NCBI GenBank assembly: GCA_022539475.1
Contig: VCMS01000008.1
Span: 62,001-126,000, forward strand
DNA: 64,000 nt
DNA from: Gracilaria domingensis
Lineage: Eukaryota > Rhodophyta > Florideophyceae > Gracilariales > Gracilariaceae
Direction: 5' to 3'
The notes below the pieces were generated by a model. That model did no database searches and was not told the origin of the DNA. It saw only the letters and a program-made list of their open reading frames with translations. A program made the position numbers and the translations under genes. Below are positions 39,002 through 49,399 of the stretch, one piece after another; position 1 is the first letter of the stretch, and each line of letters begins with the position of its first letter.

Positions 39002-42000
39002 GGCGTCGAGAGGCGGGTGCGCGCGGATGATTGAAATGATGTGACGGCGGTTGAGGTGGATTTGCGTGGGTCGAAGGATGTAGTCAGGCGTTGCTGGCAG
39101 CAGTTTGATCTGCGGGGGCGCACCGTACAGCGGGTACACGGGGTGTAATTGGGCGTTTAGGGCAGCGGGTGCGGGATGAACGTGTGTGGCAAGTGTTGGG
39201 CTGCGAACCAGGCGACTGACTGGACAGAATTTGGCGGCGCGCCGAAGGGGATAAAACGGCAGCCGTTATCGATACGGCTGTAGAGTGGGAGGAGGGGGAG
39301 GGACGAGAGGACTATGCGTGCGCATACGCTTGGACCGTGGCCGGAGTGGCGTCGTAAGAGCAGCGGAAGATGGCAGGGGGCGGCGTTTGAAGTGTCAACG
39401 GTTGATGATCAAGGACGTTGCACGGGTGGTGAAGAAGCAGCCAAGGGTTTAGGCTTGTTGACATGCGAGAGATCGCGCGCGAGGCGACGAACGTGTGACG
39501 CGTCAAGTGCTTCCATCCAAAGGATTCCAGCCTGTACTTTCGTACCTCGTCCGGGGCGGCGGAGTAAAGGCACGCGCGCTCTGGGCGCGGCGCGCACTGG
39601 CGCGCGGCGCGGCGCGATTTTGGAGGCGTGGCGTGTGCTCATGTTGGTGCGGCGCGCCACGCGTGCAAAAGGCGCGCCGACGCGCGCCGAAACAACAATC
39701 ATGTGATGATGCGAGATGTGGAATACAGCGCGCCGTTTTATTTTTCTGTATCTGCTGTTTGGGTTTGTTTTACCTTCATTCCAGCCTCCTTTTTTCGCGC
39801 TTTGTTCGCATGTTACACGTAATGGCGTGCGTGAAGCTTTTGTCGCGCGAACCGCAGCTCAAAATAGACGCCGACAACCTGTTTGCCGTTCAAACTCAAC
39901 CACTCATCACCAACGTGTCCCACGACTTGCGCACCTCTCCGCCTGCACCGCCGCCGCGCGCCCGCAGGGCCCCCCCCCCGCCCCCCGCCGCAATCCGTTC
40001 GCGTTGTGATCTCTTCCCTACAGACGTCCACGCAACTGCAACTTGCTCCCCAACCGTCGGTTCTGCGCCAATTGCCAATTCCGCCCACCGCCCGTCGCAC
40101 CGTTGCGCTCACCACCGCGCTGATCGTCTTGGCGAGCAGTGAGTTCTTGACTAGTCCTCAACAAAAAGGAAAACAGTCCCAACTGCCCCTCGGCTACCAC
40201 TCAGATGCCGTTTATTTTCTCACCACGCTTTTGCCACCACCTATGCCGTGCTTTTTTTTTAATTTGGGTAGATAACATACATCATGTCTCCTTTATACAG
40301 AGGTAAGTTACTGTGGTACACGCACACGCATTCACCTCCTGCTATCCTTACCGATATCATACTCCTGCCACCCATACAACTCCCAGCCCAAGCGCCGAAA
40401 CACACACTGCTATGTACTTTATCTAAACCTCCCAACTCACCCTCAGCACGTCCCACTTTTCCCCATCTCTACTCTCCCGGCTTCGATTGGTCTTTTGTTG
40501 GCCCAATTCTCACGAAAGCTGTCAGCTCAGTCATGGAGCTGAGTCAGCACTAGTCTATCAAAAACTGCGCAATTGCGCACAGACGTGGCTTTCCAACTCG
40601 CGCGAAACCTACCTGATACATGTACATAAAAATTGACGCCCCCATCCGTGGTGCATAATACAGAAAATACACTTGGCTACCGCACATAAAACTCACCGCT
40701 TCTTGTTTCCTACCCATTGCCTCAAAATAGCTTCATACCGCCTCCATCGCTTGGCAGACGTCGTTCATCACGTAAATATCTGCTAAAACCCCGCCGGTCG
40801 AGCGATACGCAATAACCTTGGATTTCAATCGCACAATTCTCAACCGCAATTTGTCTTTGAATCATTCCGTTCCCCTTCATCTTACGTGCAGTTGGAACCT
40901 TTTTTTCTCTCCATCCTTTTTCTCTTGTTATTCAATCCCTCCCCAACCGTACCAGTATCTCTATGTGCTGCCAGTCGAGCCCCGCCTCCTCCCTCCCACA
41001 CGAAAGAAAGAAAAAAAGACAGCAGTAGCCCGAGGGCAGTCGTGAGACTCTATTTTGTTCTCTTTTTGGCGATAATAAAAAAGGACTGCTTCGAATCATG
41101 CGATGGATTGGGCAGGCACATATTGCCAATTAAGCTCTTTTTCCACCACCGACAGTAGACTTTCTCTTGTTTCATATTCTCTCTATATCGCGCGACACTC
41201 CCCAGTCAAAACGACACCTAAGGTGTCCAAGAAGCTCAATTGGTGCAATTGGCACAATTGAGGCCTTGCCATCACCAGTTGTCATCATCAAACAACTTTG
41301 CTGTCGAAAAACCGCATGCCTGCTCAATTGACTGATTGCCTCACATCGTCAAATGAACCGTACGGTTGCACGAGCTCCGAAAAGCGCGATCTGCAGATAT
41401 TCGGCACGTGGTATGTTCATCATGTGAGACAACTCCCACTCGAGTGTTGCCACATCGCCAGCCAGGAGGGTCTCAGCTCGAATGTACAGTGGAACATGTT
41501 GTCGATAAAAGTATTGTGTGCTTGCTGTTCTTCTACATCCATACAGACGTATCGAGACTGGTGTTCGTTTAATCGAATACAATCCGTAATAAGCACTCCT
41601 CCTCCCTTCAAGACTTGCGTACATAGATGTCCCTCCCATGGTTCTCTGAACCTTATAGCTCGTTTCAGCTTGCAACCCTCCCTACAGAGGAGCTATTCTG
41701 TAATTTTAACCCCCTTGTTGTTCCCATTCTTCGTCGTAATGAAATGATGGACATTTCATTTCATTACTGTCGCGCACAAATGTGTTCATGTTGGCTCAAT
41801 TCTCAAAACAATTGAGTGCTGATGGAAATCGTTGGAGAAACGACAGGGGCCGAATGTTATCCACAAATGGTGGGGGGCAGAAATGAAGACGTGCTCCAGT
41901 ATGGGGAGAGATGAAGGAGGGGGGCTATGTCTTAGCCCTTCCTGTGTATCTCATGTAATGTAATGAAATAAACAACTCATACCCAGAAAGAAATGCAATA

Positions 42001-43407
42001 GATGTGAAACGATGCACGAGACGGAAGTGTGACAGTATGGTTTGAACGAATTATGTTCCAATTAGAGGGCAGGGAAGTAGGTGATATCGTCCATGTATTA
42101 GATTCCGTTCTGTAAAAGCAGATTTATGGTAGGATACCGAGAGTGAATTAAGCGTAGTGAAGATCATGAGACAACTTCAATCTAACAAGAGCGCGCACTT
42201 GGCGTGCATTGAAATGTTGTTCTTACGGTGGTTCTAGAAGGTAGACAAACGATTGGAGTTTGTGGCTTCGGGATACTGAATTGGTAGCTGCCAGGCTATA
42301 TATTGGCGTTGCAATCTTATACCCCTGTACATGGATCACATGCGGAACAATTAGGCGCGTGTAGAAGTAAAAAAGTATCGAGGTGCTGTGCGTAAGATTG
42401 GATTGATGAGTCAAGCAACGGGTGGTGGGAATTGAACAAAAAGAAAAGTTAGGGATAGCGCTGATAATGGCATTGTTAGGGATCGTGCTGCTACTGTGTA
42501 CGGTTGGTAGTCAGCTGTAGGCTGGGGCGCTGCTATGGTGGACGTGTATATACGTGACGTGGCCATGCAAATGTGCAGTTACGGAACAGGGTGCGAGAAG
42601 ACAACTACGGATCGCGGCAAATCCCCTCCGGGTGGTACCAGGAAAGGAAAGGACTTGTGCTGGGCAGTGAATCAATTCGAGGCAGGAAAAAGCATGATGA
42701 TGATATCTGGAGTCTCTGAAAGTAACGGCATTATGGACGGCAGTGCTTTTGGACAAAACGTGCTCAAAGTGCGTGTCATAGGGGAGCGATCAAAGCACAG
42801 CGATTTGAACGAGCACAAGAACGAACGATAGACGCCAAGGCACAAGCGCACGTACCCCTGTACACGGAGGCGGTTTGAGAGCTTTCACGTGAGCCACGTA
42901 GAAGGGCGTACAGCAGCTTCGACAGGCGCGTAGGCGAAGGTCCAAACGAGAAGTCGTTGCTGCCAGGTCTGGGCTGCTACCTTCCGGTGCTGAGGTTCTC
43001 CTTACCTTCGTCGGTACACACGGCGCCTCGGCGCTCAGCTCGGCGCTCAGCGACTGCTGTGCGGCCAAGCCTTCGCCACGGCATTGCGTACACGCGCGGC
43101 ACGGCGGGACGGCCGCGCTTCGCGACGAGCTGCGGACGCTCGCCGGAGCACCGAGCGCCGAGCGACGACATGCAGCACGCGCGTGCGCGCGTCGCGTCGC
43201 TGTGACGCGCGCGCTCAGATCACTTTTTCGCGTCCAAAAGCGGCCAATTTCGGGCGCCGACGCGGTGAGCTGCCGCGGGGGCGCGTGGCGTAGCTCTCAC
43301 GACCGACGGCTACGACAAGTCGCGCCGGCTTGCCAGCGACTCCTCCAACGCGCGCGACACGCCGCACGTTGCGCCAGCCGCGCCGCGTCGCGCATGGAAC
43401 GCGCGCC
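39002..43407. other. 4.4 kb gene-poor stretch
   Basis: Starts and ends in GC islands (39.2-40.1 kb and 43.0-43.4 kb) with a pyrimidine-rich middle. A weak ATG frame at 39810-40142 (110 codons, MLHVMACVKLLSREPQLKID) runs into a donor-like AGTGAGTT. A poly-T/TAG acceptor-like site at 40252-40270 and a GTAAGT donor at 40303 follow, so a spliced transcript is possible. Also present: a 12-bp hairpin (41736-41767), a CAATTG cluster (41236-41263), and scattered short frames without motifs. No gene can be supported. Confidence 0.4.
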
Positions 43408-44574
43408 ATGGAGTCGTCGGCGCCGCAGAAGAGTATCGCCGTAGTGGGCGCTGGGATCATCGGCGCGTCCGTCGCGTACCAGCTCGCGCTGCACGGGCAG
43501 CGCGTCACGGTGTTCGAGCAATGCCACCCCGCGTGCGCCGCGTCCGGCAAGAGCGCCGGCTTTCTCGCCAAGGACTGGTGCGATACGTCGCCGCTCAAGC
43601 ATCTGGCGCACCCGTCGTTTGAGATGCATCGAACGTATCAGCAGAGCTTGCAGCAGCCCATTCACTACCGGCGGCTGGAATCTTATTCGCTCTCGCTTAC
43701 AAACTGCACCGCGCCGCAGCTGCGGAACGCCCGAAGGCCGCCCGCGCTTGGCTGGCTCAATGGAAGAGCGACCGTTCTCAATGGCGCCCATCAGCTGGGT
43801 TCTACCGATACCAACGCCCAGGTGCTACCGTCCGCGCTTACAACCGCGTTGCTGGCACATGCGCAAGATGCTGTCGGCACAGAACTCATTCTCTCTCGAG
43901 TCACGGATATAAAGCGAAGCCCGTCTTCCTCCTCCGCCCCGCTCTGGCAAATCGCCACGCAGAACAATCAACCTGACCTGCTGTTCGATATGGTCATCCT
44001 GGCCATGGGTCCGTGGACTCAAACCGCACGCAAATGGTTCCCACAACTGCCACAAGTGTCCGCTCACAAGGCGGCAAGTCTCGTCATTCCCATCAATAAC
44101 CTTCCAGCCACGGCGCTCTTCACCGAGTTTATCACGCCCAACCACGAGACGCGTACAATCGAAGCGTACCCCCGAACCGACGAGCTCTACATTTGCCAAA
44201 CTGCCATCGCAGAGCCGCTTCCAGAAGACCCCTCCACCGCAAGGGCGGACCCCCGTGATATCGATTCGCTCCGTGATTTTGCAAAGGTGCTCAACAAGGA
44301 CCTCGCGCTAGCGGCTTCTAAACGTCACACACACCGTACTCAGGCGTGTTGGTTGCCGGTGAGTCAAGATGGTCTGCCGCTCATCGGCGCTGTAAGCGGT
44401 ACAGACAAGTCGGTTCTTGTTGCTACTGCGCACGCGTGCTGGGGCATCCTCAACTCGCCTGCTACAGGGAAAGCGATTGCAGAACTCGTCACGCATGGGC
44501 GTACCATTTCGATAGACATTCGTGCGTTCGATCCATCACGCTTTGAATCCATCGAAGGCAACGGTCACACGTGA
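43408..44574 (+). CDS. FAD-dependent amino acid oxidase-like oxidoreductase (DAO fold)
   Basis: 388 residues from ATG at 43408, intronless. The N terminus is the dinucleotide-binding motif SIAVVGAGIIGASVAYQLAL with the terminal acidic residue in TVFEQ, then the DAO-type ASGKSAGFLAKDW loop. Later come VILAMGPWTQTARKWF, IEAYPRTDELYIC, ACWLPVSQDGLPLIGAV and the C-terminal AHACWGILNSPATGKAIAEL, which binds the flavin pyrophosphate. This matches the FAD-dependent oxidoreductase-domain (FOXRED/DAO) family that oxidises secondary or amino acid amines. Substrate unknown. No organelle signal precedes the FAD motif. The start lies at the edge of a GC island. Confidence 0.9.
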   Translation: MESSAPQKSIAVVGAGIIGASVAYQLALHGQRVTVFEQCHPACAASGKSAGFLAKDWCDTSPLKHLAHPSFEMHRTYQQSLQQPIHYRRLESYSLSLTNCTAPQLRNARRPPALGWLNGRATVLNGAHQLGSTDTNAQVLPSALTTALLAHAQDAVGTELILSRVTDIKRSPSSSSAPLWQIATQNNQPDLLFDMVILAMGPWTQTARKWFPQLPQVSAHKAASLVIPINNLPATALFTEFITPNHETRTIEAYPRTDELYICQTAIAEPLPEDPSTARADPRDIDSLRDFAKVLNKDLALAASKRHTHRTQACWLPVSQDGLPLIGAVSGTDKSVLVATAHACWGILNSPATGKAIAELVTHGRTISIDIRAFDPSRFESIEGNGHT

Positions 44575-46538
44575 AAACCACAAAGGATGTACCGTCGTAC
44601 TTGCTTCTATCAGCGTTCTGTAGCGATCAGAGACAGCGGGCATTATTGTGATACGATGTTGCTAAACGTATCTACCAAAGGTACCTCGGGTATTGGTATT
44701 TTTCGTAATCATTGTGATTTTAGCTCTCCGACATGCTTCTCCCGCCAGCCTCCACCAAAGATGCCCTGAGTTGCGGCGCACACGAGTTTTTGGTTTATCG
44801 ATAAACCAGATGGAAAACTCCGGGTTTATTCTCGATTTCTACAGGTACGGGTACCTTTCTAAGGCACCGTGGGTAGATCCTTTGTATTGAAAGGCCCCAG
44901 TTATGCTTCTTTGATGACCGTCAAGAGAGCAGGCCTGCAAGAGAGGCCACGGGAAGAAGAACAGAAAAGAAAATCCTTGCTGTGGCGCCGACTTGGGTTT
45001 TCTTTCCATGTTCCTCACCGGCTTTCTAGCCACTACGAGAGGTTTGCGCCTAGTGCAGTCGTACTAACACAAAAGGCAGTATCTTATCTCAAAGTTTCAC
45101 TGCTATACTCCTTGCGTTGTGTGCCCTAGTCTTGTTTGAAGGCAAACGATTACCACGTGCACTCCGCACGCGGTATGGAGAGCACTAGGACACACAGTGG
45201 CATGCTCGAGTTACGCCTCGCTTGTCCAAGGTCAAGAGCACGCCACTTCGTGTCTAGTACTCACGTAGAGAGTGGCGGGCAACAAGGCATGTGTTGGGGT
45301 ACATGCGTATCTAGACGTTCCAGCACGAGACAGGGTGGCCGCCGAGATCATTTGGAGAAATTGGGCATCAATGTGATCGTCGCGAGCTTTTGTGCTTTTG
45401 ACATCATATCCAGCTGTAGCGCCATTCGCTGTGTTGCCCATTGATTGGAAGCATCTGTCTCCTGTAGTGGCATAGTGTCAAATGGAAACTGTATACAGAG
45501 AGTATGTCTTGAAATAAGGTAGTTAGGTTTAGAAAACGGACTCGCTGGAAACTACAAGACAGAGCAGGTTTCATCGTTTCTAAGAAGTTACTAGTGCCAG
45601 GATGCCACATGTGTCGCTATGTGGACAGTCCGTGTCGCCTACACATAAATCACAACCTACTCAACACAACGCAGCTCACCCAAATACCGTCACAGGAGTA
45701 TTTTTCGTATGTCCAATGGATGCCGGTTGGTGAACCACACTAGTTATCCGAATACAGAGCCCGCGCGATAGGAAATTGCAGTGGGCACTGACTATTTCTT
45801 CCATGGGCCATGGGCCATAGGCCGAGAAAGATCTCGGAGGAATGCCGTTCAAGGAGCATCTTCATCGGCGTTTTGAATTTCTGAATTATAGCGCATTCAA
45901 CAATGCTGACCCCCAATTGGGGAGTCAGCAATCGGTAAGTGGCATGGTGTGGGCGCGTGCGAGACGCAGATCTGTGTGTGAAGGAATGCGGTTTGGCAAG
46001 TCGCAAGATCGTGTAAAGATATGAACCGCATTTTTAAAACTTCAGTCGGAGCACCTTCAATTTGCACGATTAATCGTCTCCACGTTTGTGTCACTGTCTT
46101 CGGCGCTGCGTTGTGCCAAGCGAAGGGCGCCTTAAAACATGCACAAACGATCCATGAATACTCATGTGCTTCGCAGCCGATCTTCAAGAAGCAACGTGAA
46201 CAAGTCCTGAATTCGATGCGGCTGAACCCAGCAAAGAGCATTGTCATCAGCGGGTGTGCTACGGAGACTGAAGGTATATGACCGGGGGATGGGGGGAGAA
46301 AAAAAACAATAAAACAAACAACAACCGAAAGCCACCAATTATATTCTCAAAGAAGGATCAGCACCTGTGCGTTGCTTCCGAGACACGGTTGACGCCAGTG
46401 CGATTGTACCGGCCACACCGGACTGCATCTCCAAATTTGAGATATGGGATAATTGTACAAAAAGGAGGCTTTCTCACAGTTAAAACCTGCTCGGTACCAG
46501 CGTAGAGTCCGTAACCTAGGGTGACTGCAACGTCGTTT
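44575..46538. other. 2 kb convergent intergenic region
   Basis: Between the FAD enzyme and the PLATZ gene. Holds a perfect 18-bp palindrome TGGTTTATCGATAAACCA at 44791-44808. Short ATG frames (45842-46024 and 46021-46281 on plus, 45897-46247 on minus) show no motifs. Nothing else identifiable. Confidence 0.4.
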
Positions 46539-47654
46539 TTATGGAACGATAAACGTTCCGTGTGCAGTGACGACCAATTGGGCAGCTCTCTCCGGGTTGG
46601 GCTGCTTCCTTGGACGCTTTGGACGCGGCGGTTGCTCCGCCTCAGCGCACAGCGAGTTGATCGCATTGGAAGCGGAGGGGTCAACATCAGTAGCAACGTC
46701 AGCTGCAGAGTAACAAGGCGGCGAGGATGGAGTGTGAGCAGATGAGCGGGTGGCACAAGCCGGAGGAGATGGATCGGAACATAAGGCTGGCGGAGGTGCA
46801 GCCCGTTTGGTGGCGGAGCTACGGGTAGTGTTGCGAGTGGTGGTTCGGACAGGCTGGTTGTTCAACGGGCAGGTGTTTGGTAACGGTATATGGCGTGACA
46901 AGGCCGGGTGATTGGCATGCTTGAGGCAGCAGTAGACGCAGCAATAATGGTAGTCGTCCTGCAAGGTGCGATTGCATGTGCGGCATGCATTTGAATGCGG
47001 GGCGAGCTTGGATTTGGGTTGGGCACGACGATCCAAGTAAACGACCTTGTTGCTGTTGTTGAGATAGCTTTGAATGAGCGATACGTCCATGAGAGAACTC
47101 ATCTCGCGCAGAGGGACGACGTGATGATACATGTAGCGTGAGACGTGTAGAATTTTGCACAGTGAGTTGGGGTGGTTATCGGTTTGGTTAGCGTTCTTTC
47201 GGGGGTGATGCTTGAGCGAGGGTGATGCGGATGACGATGGACGCTTGGCCGAGGTGGGATGGCCCTCACGTTGACAATACTGGCACATGACGTGCGCATG
47301 CGTAACGCAAAAGATGTTACGTTCGCTCTTGCGCTCCGGGGCGTGGATTGGGCACGGCGTGTAGAAGTGGGCCAAGAACATCTCGGTGAGCCAGGCGTAT
47401 GACGGCGGCGATGGCGGCGACGGTGCCGATGTTGTGGATGCGGTGAGCAGTGAAGAGGACGACGGCGATGGGCGTGCCGATGGGTGTGAAATGGCGCAGC
47501 ACGGGGCAGCGGCGGCAGCAACGACGGGCGGCGGACTGGTGTGTGAGGAGGAAGCAGAGAAGGTAGCGGGCGATGAAGCGTCCGCGGACAGACTGAAGTT
47601 GGGCTGATGGGCACATTGCGCGTGCTGCACGCAGCGCGGGCTGGTAAGCTGCAT
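46539..47654 (-). CDS. PLATZ-type zinc-dependent DNA-binding protein
   Basis: 371 residues from ATG at 47654; the open frame upstream is Pro-rich GC-island sequence without ATG. The first 85 residues are Ser/Ala/Pro-rich. The PLATZ core spans about 85-260: CPIHAPERKSERNIFCVTH, CQYC, then after a basic linker LCKILHVSRYMYHHVVPLRE, MSSLMDVSLIQSYLNNSNKV, VYLDRRAQPKSK, CRTCNRTL and CVYCCLKH. The Arg-Tyr-Met-Tyr and cysteine pairs match plant PLATZ proteins, AT-rich DNA binders, some of which work with RNA polymerase III. The C-terminal 100 residues are disordered with a basic cluster (PRPKRPRKQP), a candidate nuclear signal. Confidence 0.88.
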   Translation of the reverse strand: MQLTSPRCVQHAQCAHQPNFSLSADASSPATFSASSSHTSPPPVVAAAAAPCCAISHPSARPSPSSSSLLTASTTSAPSPPSPPSYAWLTEMFLAHFYTPCPIHAPERKSERNIFCVTHAHVMCQYCQREGHPTSAKRPSSSASPSLKHHPRKNANQTDNHPNSLCKILHVSRYMYHHVVPLREMSSLMDVSLIQSYLNNSNKVVYLDRRAQPKSKLAPHSNACRTCNRTLQDDYHYCCVYCCLKHANHPALSRHIPLPNTCPLNNQPVRTTTRNTTRSSATKRAAPPPALCSDPSPPACATRSSAHTPSSPPCYSAADVATDVDPSASNAINSLCAEAEQPPRPKRPRKQPNPERAAQLVVTAHGTFIVP

Positions 47655-47974
47655 GCTTGGCGGCGGTAGACGAATGAATGGTGTTGATGGTGGAGAGGGC
47701 GGTGGTGGATGTGGGCGAAACGACGGGGCAACGGATGGTGATGGAGGGCGCGACGGGTCGAAGACGCCGCGACGCAGGGAAGGACGGATGCGCGGGGGGG
47801 GGGGGGGGGGTGGGGTGGGGAAGGGCAGATACGGCGCGCTCGCCAAGCGCTGTGGCGACGACGTGCGACAAAAACAGAACCGGGGCGCAAACTGAAATCA
47901 GTGCGAACAAACGTTTGGCACCAAACAAGGAGCACGAAGCGGGAGCGAGGGGTGGAGGGGGCGGGGGTGCGGGA

Positions 47975-48055
47975 AGGGAGGGGGTCGGGGAGGGAGGGGG
48001 TCGGGGAGGGAGGGGGTCGGGGAGGGAGGGGGAGGGGGGGGAAGGGGGGGGGGGG
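47975..48055 (+). repeat. 16-bp G-rich tandem repeat followed by a G-run
   Basis: About three copies of GGGAGGGGGTCGGGGA followed by GGGAGGGGGAGGGG and a long G-run. Many closely spaced G-tracts make G-quadruplex formation likely on the plus strand. Such runs are also prone to sequencing and assembly error. Confidence 0.85.
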
Positions 48056-49062
48056 TTAAGGTCGGTTGGGGAAGAGCGGGTGCGGAGGGGGGTGCGGAAC
48101 AAGCGGGGAACACAGAGGCGCGAACGGAAACGACAAGAGCTGCGGGGTGCGAGAGAGCGCGCAGGCGAGGAGGGGGAAGGTAAAGCGAAGTGCAGCGAGC
48201 AGAAAACGCGAGCGAAACAAAAGCGCCGCGCGTCAAGTTGCGCGCACGCCTTTTTACAGCGCGCGGGCGGCGCGCACGCGCGCCGCGGCTGTGCGATGCG
48301 CGCCGCCGCGCGTTGCGCGCGCGTGATGCCGCACCCGCGCGCGGTGGAGGTGCAGACGCGCGCGCGCGCGCGCGCGCGCCCGGGCGATGCGCGCGCGCGC
48401 GCGCGCGGCACGCGCGGCCGCCGCGTGGCGCGCGCGCGCGCGGCGCGCCTTTTTGGCGGCGTGCTGTTTTTGGCGGAAGCTTTTTTCCGCGCCGGAAAGC
48501 GCGCCGCCAGCTGCGGCGGTGCGCGGTGCGCGCGCTGGGCGGCGCGCGCGCGGCGCGCGCGGCGCGCGTGGCGCGCGCCGCCGTGAAGCAGACATGTGCG
48601 CGCGGCGGCCGCGCGCGTCGGGCCACGCGGCGGCGCCCTTGCGGATACTGTTTGGCGGGGCGCGGCCGGCGCGGCGCCGTTGCTCACCGTGCGCCATTCG
48701 CCACGCCGTTCCGGCCGTGTTCGCCCGCGCCGCGCCGCGCTGCGCCGCGCCGCGCCGCTGTCCTTTTTTTTCCCGCGCGGGCGCGCCGATGCGCGCGGCG
48801 CGCGTGTCCCCCCCCCACCCCCTGGCATCGGCGCTGCCGCTGGTGCGCGCGCGCAGTTTTGTCGTGCGGTGGCGCCTTTGACGCCTCGCATGCGGCTCAG
48901 CTTTCCCAGCGCTGTGTAAACGTACAACCAGCACCGCGCCCACGCCGCAAGCGGCGCTGCGATCCACCACCACCTTTCGCAAGCTTTGTTTCCAACCCCG
49001 CCGTTTTCCCCGCACCCGCGAGCCTGCTCCCGCCCTTTTGACGTCATGCGATCCGCTGTCCG

Positions 49063-49248
49063 CTATCCCCCAGACTTTGATTCACAATTACCTGCTGCAT
49101 GGCGCCCCATCGCCCGCTCGTATTGGTTGTACTTCGCAAGAACATCCAGTGCCTCCTTCTCGGCTAATGAATCTGCGCTGTCTAAATCATCTGGTGACGC
49201 AAATCGGCTGCGAATCTGCTCAAGTTGTGTTTTCGCTGCTTCTTTCAT
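49063..49248 (-). CDS. hypothetical 61-residue helical protein
   Basis: An ATG-started frame with a natural, strongly helical composition (MKEAAKTQLEQIRSRFASPD, then EKEALDVLAKYNQYERA) and a polar end. Unlike its GC-rich surroundings it reads like protein. It could be a small gene divergent from the pseudokinase, with starts about 150 bp apart, or an exon of a longer one. No family recognised. Confidence 0.3.
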   Translation of the reverse strand: MKEAAKTQLEQIRSRFASPDDLDSADSLAEKEALDVLAKYNQYERAMGRHAAGNCESKSGG

Positions 49249-49399
49249 ACGCTGTCCAGTTTCCGATCACCCGCAACACCCTAAAAGCCACCGCCCACCT
49301 CCACTCCCATGAGCGCCTCTTCTCTCCGGCCACTTGGTTCGGCGCCAGAATCCCCGACTGTGCTGCCCATCCGAACACACACACCCCGTCGTCTTCAAC

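Larger units (their letters stand above)
47655..49399. promoter_or_regulatory. 1.7 kb GC island between the PLATZ gene and the pseudokinase gene
   Basis: Divergent promoter region of extreme GC content. It includes G-runs (47794-47810; 48041-48055), a 16-bp G-rich tandem repeat, and a cluster of E2F-like sites: TTTGGCGG at 48452-48459 and 48469-48476, and TTTCCGCG at 48484-48491. Long frames on both strands are treated as artefacts of composition. A small minus-strand ORF lies at 49063-49248. Confidence 0.45.
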
